NCBI RefSeq assembly: GCF_003967355.1
Contig: NZ_BIFH01000017.1
Location: 271,065 to 335,064, forward strand
Source: Embleya hyalina
Lineage (GTDB): Bacteria > Actinomycetota > Actinomycetes > Streptomycetales > Streptomycetaceae
Length of the DNA: 64,000 bases
Reading direction: 5' to 3'
Shown: positions 61,560 through 64,000 of the stretch, one piece after another
Position numbering within the stretch: position 1 is the first letter of the stretch
How the letters are laid out: each line of letters starts with the position of its first letter
The notes under the pieces: model-generated
The model's database searches: none
Told to the model about the DNA's origin: nothing
The model's input: only the letters and a program-made list of their open reading frames with translations
Translations under genes and position numbers: made by a program

Positions 61560-61602
61560 TCCCCCGCACCACGCGACGGGTGGGCCGGTGGGCGCGAACC
61601 CC

Positions 61603-62418
61603 TCAGCCCGCGGGCCGAACGTGCACCACGTCACCGGCACCCACCGCCACCGGGCCCTCCGGCCCGGTGACCAGCAGGCGGCCCTCGTCGTCGATCCCCG
61701 TCGCCGGCCCCTCCAGCGTCGGCTTCGCGGGCAGTTCCACCCGAACCCGACGCCCGATGGTGGCGCACGCGTCGGTGTACGCGGTCGCCAACCCACACGC
61801 CCGCGCGTCCCCGCCCGCCAGCCGCCAGCGGGTGTACCACTCCTCCACCTCGCGCAGCAGCGCCCGCAGGATCGGGTCCCGGTCGGTGCTGTCGGCGCCG
61901 GCGAGGAGCAGCGAGGTCGCGGTCGGCACCGGCAACTCCTCCTCGTGCAGCGAAACGTTCAGCCCGATGCCCAGGACCACGCTCGACCCGGCCCGCTCGG
62001 CCAGGATCCCGGCCAGCTTGCGCTCGCCCACCAGCAGGTCGTTCGGCCACTTCAACCGCACCTCGACCCCGGCCACCCGGGACACCGCCGACGCCGCGGC
62101 CACCCCGGCCAGCAGCGGCAGCCAGCCCCAGCGCGCGACCGGGACCTCGTTCGGCGCCAGCGTCATCGACACCGCCAGGCCCGAGCGCGGCGGCGCGGTC
62201 CACCGCCGGTCCAGCCGGCCCCGGCCCGCCACCTGCGATTCGGCGATCAGTACCAGCCCCTCGGCCTCGTCGGCCCGATTGGCCAGGTCGGCGTTGGTCG
62301 AGCCGGTCTCGGGCAGTACGTCCAGCTCGCGCCACAGGCCGCCCGGTACCAACAGCGCCCGACGCAGGGCCGCCTCGCTCAGCGGAGGGCGGTCGAGATC
62401 CTTGTAAGGAGAGTCCAT
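61603..62418 (-). CDS. birA: biotin-[acetyl-CoA/propionyl-CoA carboxylase] ligase
   Basis: 271 aa from ATG 62418. GSTNADLANRADEAEG, AGRGRLDRRWTAP (biotin/AMP loop) and LKWPNDLLVGERKLAGIL form the biotin protein ligase core, and the C-terminal domain ends GDVVHVRPAG. There is no N-terminal DNA-binding domain, so it is a ligase only, not a repressor. It diverges from pccB with about 100 bp in between, and its substrates are biotin carrier subunits of such carboxylases. A TAGGGT -10 box ends six bases before the ATG, pointing to a leaderless mRNA. Confidence 0.95.
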   Translation of the reverse strand: MDSPYKDLDRPPLSEAALRRALLVPGGLWRELDVLPETGSTNADLANRADEAEGLVLIAESQVAGRGRLDRRWTAPPRSGLAVSMTLAPNEVPVARWGWLPLLAGVAAASAVSRVAGVEVRLKWPNDLLVGERKLAGILAERAGSSVVLGIGLNVSLHEEELPVPTATSLLLAGADSTDRDPILRALLREVEEWYTRWRLAGGDARACGLATAYTDACATIGRRVRVELPAKPTLEGPATGIDDEGRLLVTGPEGPVAVGAGDVVHVRPAG

Positions 62419-62424
62419 TCGATC

Positions 62425-62430
62425 ACCCTA
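62425..62430 (-). promoter_or_regulatory. -10 box TAGGGT of leaderless birA
   Basis: TAGGGT on the minus strand ends six bases before the birA ATG, leaving no room for a ribosome-binding site. Confidence 0.55.
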
Positions 62431-62521
62431 GAAGGCACTGCGGGGCAGGGCGGTGATGGTCGCCGGCGTGGCGCGGCTACGCTACCGATCGCCGCCGTTC
62501 GACGTGACAGGAGTCAGCACG

Positions 62522-64000
62522 ATGGACCCAGTACAGGGCGATCCCGACATCCACACCACCGCCGGAAAGCTGGCCGATCTCGAGCGCCGGATCGACGAGG
62601 CGGTGCACGCGGGAAGCGCCCGAGCGGTCGAGAAGCAGCACGCCAAGGGCAAGATGACCGCCCGCGAGCGGATCGAATACCTGCTCGACGAGGGCTCCTT
62701 CGTCGAACTCGACGAATTCGCGCGGCACCGCTCCACCAACTTCGGCCTGGAGGCCAACCGCCCCTACGGCGACGGCGTGGTGACCGGCTCCGGCACCGTC
62801 GACGGCCGCCAGGTGTGCGTGTTCTCCCAGGACGTCACCGTCTTCGGCGGCAGCCTCGGCGAGGTGTACGGCGAGAAGATCGTCAAGGTCCAGGACCTCG
62901 CGATCAAGACCGGCGTCCCGCTGGTGGGCATCAACGAGGGCGGCGGCGCGCGCATCCAGGAGGGTGTGGTCTCGCTCGGTCTGTACGGCGAGATCTTCCG
63001 GCGCAACGTGATCGCCTCCGGGGTGATCCCGCAGATCTCGCTGATCATGGGCGCCGCCGCGGGCGGCCACGTCTACTCCCCCGCGCTCACCGACTTCGTG
63101 GTGATGGTCGACCAGACCTCGCAGATGTTCATCACCGGCCCCGACGTGATCAAGACGGTCACCGGCGAGGACGTCACGATGGAGGACCTGGGCGGCGCGC
63201 GCACGCACAACAGCAAGTCGGGCAACGCGCACTACATGGGCGCCGACGAGAAGGACGCGCTCGACTACGTCAAGGGCCTGCTGTCCTACCTGCCGAGCAA
63301 CAACCTGGAGCCGGCCCCGTCCTTCGACGAGGAGGCCGACCTCGAGACCACGGACTACGACCGTGACCTCGACACCCTGATCCCGGACTCGGCGAATCAG
63401 CCGTACGACATCCACACGGTGATCGAGCACGTCCTGGACGACGCGGACTTCCTGGAGGTCCAGCCGCTGTTCGCGCCCAACATCGTGGTCGGCTTCGGCC
63501 GGGTCGAGGGCCGCTCCGTGGGCATCGTGGCCAACCAGCCGATGCAGTTCGCCGGCACGCTCGACATCGACGCGTCGGAGAAGGCCGCCCGGTTCGTGCG
63601 CACCTGCGACGCGTTCAACGTCCCGGTGCTCACCTTCGTCGACGTCCCGGGCTTCCTGCCGGGCACCGACCAGGAGTGGAACGGCATCATCCGCCGCGGC
63701 GCGAAGCTGATCTACGCCTACGCCGAGGCCACCGTGCCGCTGGTCACGATCATCACCCGCAAGGCGTACGGCGGCGCGTACGACGTGATGGGCTCCAAGC
63801 ACCTGGGCGCCGACGTCAACCTGGCCTGGCCGACCGCGCAGATCGCGGTGATGGGCGCGCAGGGCGCGGCCAACATCCTGCACCGGCGCACGATCGCCGC
63901 CTCGGACGACCCCGAGGCGACCCGCGCGCGGCTGATCCAGGAGTACGAGGACACGCTGTGCAACCCGTACGTGGCCGCCGAACGCGGCTACGTGGACGCG
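62522..64000 (+). CDS. pccB: propionyl-CoA carboxylase beta subunit (carboxyltransferase), C-terminus beyond window
   Basis: 493 codons are present of an expected about 530; the frame is open to the window end. ATG 62522 has AGGAG eight bases before it. The carboxyltransferase features are [20 protein letters not shown] at the N-terminus, [17 protein letters not shown] (oxyanion hole for CoA thioester) and [33 protein letters not shown] (second oxyanion loop) follows near the C-terminus. The enzyme carboxylates propionyl-CoA (and acetyl-CoA) to make methylmalonyl-CoA, a polyketide and odd-chain fatty acid precursor. The biotin ligase gene is adjacent. Confidence 0.95.
   Translation, partial: MDPVQGDPDIHTTAGKLADLERRIDEAVHAGSARAVEKQHAKGKMTARERIEYLLDEGSFVELDEFARHRSTNFGLEANRPYGDGVVTGSGTVDGRQVCVFSQDVTVFGGSLGEVYGEKIVKVQDLAIKTGVPLVGINEGGGARIQEGVVSLGLYGEIFRRNVIASGVIPQISLIMGAAAGGHVYSPALTDFVVMVDQTSQMFITGPDVIKTVTGEDVTMEDLGGARTHNSKSGNAHYMGADEKDALDYVKGLLSYLPSNNLEPAPSFDEEADLETTDYDRDLDTLIPDSANQPYDIHTVIEHVLDDADFLEVQPLFAPNIVVGFGRVEGRSVGIVANQPMQFAGTLDIDASEKAARFVRTCDAFNVPVLTFVDVPGFLPGTDQEWNGIIRRGAKLIYAYAEATVPLVTIITRKAYGGAYDVMGSKHLGADVNLAWPTAQIAVMGAQGAANILHRRTIAASDDPEATRARLIQEYEDTLCNPYVAAERGYVDA

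Noticed and set aside
62477-63883. 468-codon minus-strand frame opposite pccB
   Set aside because: pccB on the plus strand has full-length carboxyltransferase motifs. The opposite frame is His/Val/Gly-rich shadow.
1-64000. tRNA/rRNA genes, CRISPR arrays, insertion sequences and prophage
   Set aside because: No cloverleaf-like sequence, regularly spaced repeats, transposase or phage gene was recognised by reading. A tRNAscan or covariance search would be decisive.

Overview
The window is very GC-rich, uses GTG/TTG starts freely and has GC-biased third codon positions. It carries actinomycete-specific genes: a WhiB-like regulator, mycothiol-dependent enzymes, AdnAB-type helicase-nucleases, and DUF3107 and DUF3152 proteins. 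It is chromosomal DNA of a Streptomyces-like actinomycete (Streptomycetaceae or a close relative). I saw no tRNA, rRNA, CRISPR array, insertion sequence or prophage gene. The two edge genes, an ABC1-family kinase and pccB, are cut by the window ends.

Bases 1-29 kb hold a conserved actinobacterial redox, translation-stress and DNA-repair block. Its order closely follows what I remember of Mycobacterium tuberculosis Rv3197-Rv3211 and Streptomyces coelicolor SCO5166-SCO5192: ABC1 kinase, whiB7/wblC, uvrD2, mycoredoxin, nudC, adnB, adnA, an alkyltransferase-like protein, moeZ, a DUF3152 protein, a hydrolase, TetR, DUF3107, a ferritin-like protein and a DEAD-box helicase. Two sites fit the SigR (thiol-oxidative stress) consensus GGAAT-N18-GTT, one before mycoredoxin and one before moeZ. 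The whiB7/wblC gene follows a roughly 700-nt leader with a 140-codon leader ORF, a hairpin across its stop codon and a Rho-independent terminator, which is the layout of translation-coupled attenuation.

Bases 29-46 kb are mixed housekeeping and accessory genes: two alpha/beta hydrolases, a winged-helix methyltransferase, a universal stress protein, an MFS exporter, an NYN-domain protein, the mycothiol-dependent formaldehyde/nitrosothiol reductase MscR with its coupled metallo-hydrolase, a PHP phosphoesterase coupled to a MarC membrane protein, Nudix-ribokinase, MaoC, SUFU, CorA and an acyl-CoA dehydrogenase.

Bases 46.6-55.4 kb form a complete histidine-utilisation cluster: hutU, an M20 amidohydrolase, hutF and hutI in one operon, then an RpiR-type regulator and hutH. 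Start and stop codons overlap at two of the three operon junctions, and the hutU and hutH promoters share a motif.

Bases 55.5-64 kb hold fdhD, a GAF-GGDEF diguanylate cyclase, an SRPBCC protein, an adenylate cyclase, a PH-domain membrane protein and a methyltransferase. They end with biotin ligase (birA) divergent from the biotin-dependent propionyl-CoA carboxylase beta subunit (pccB).
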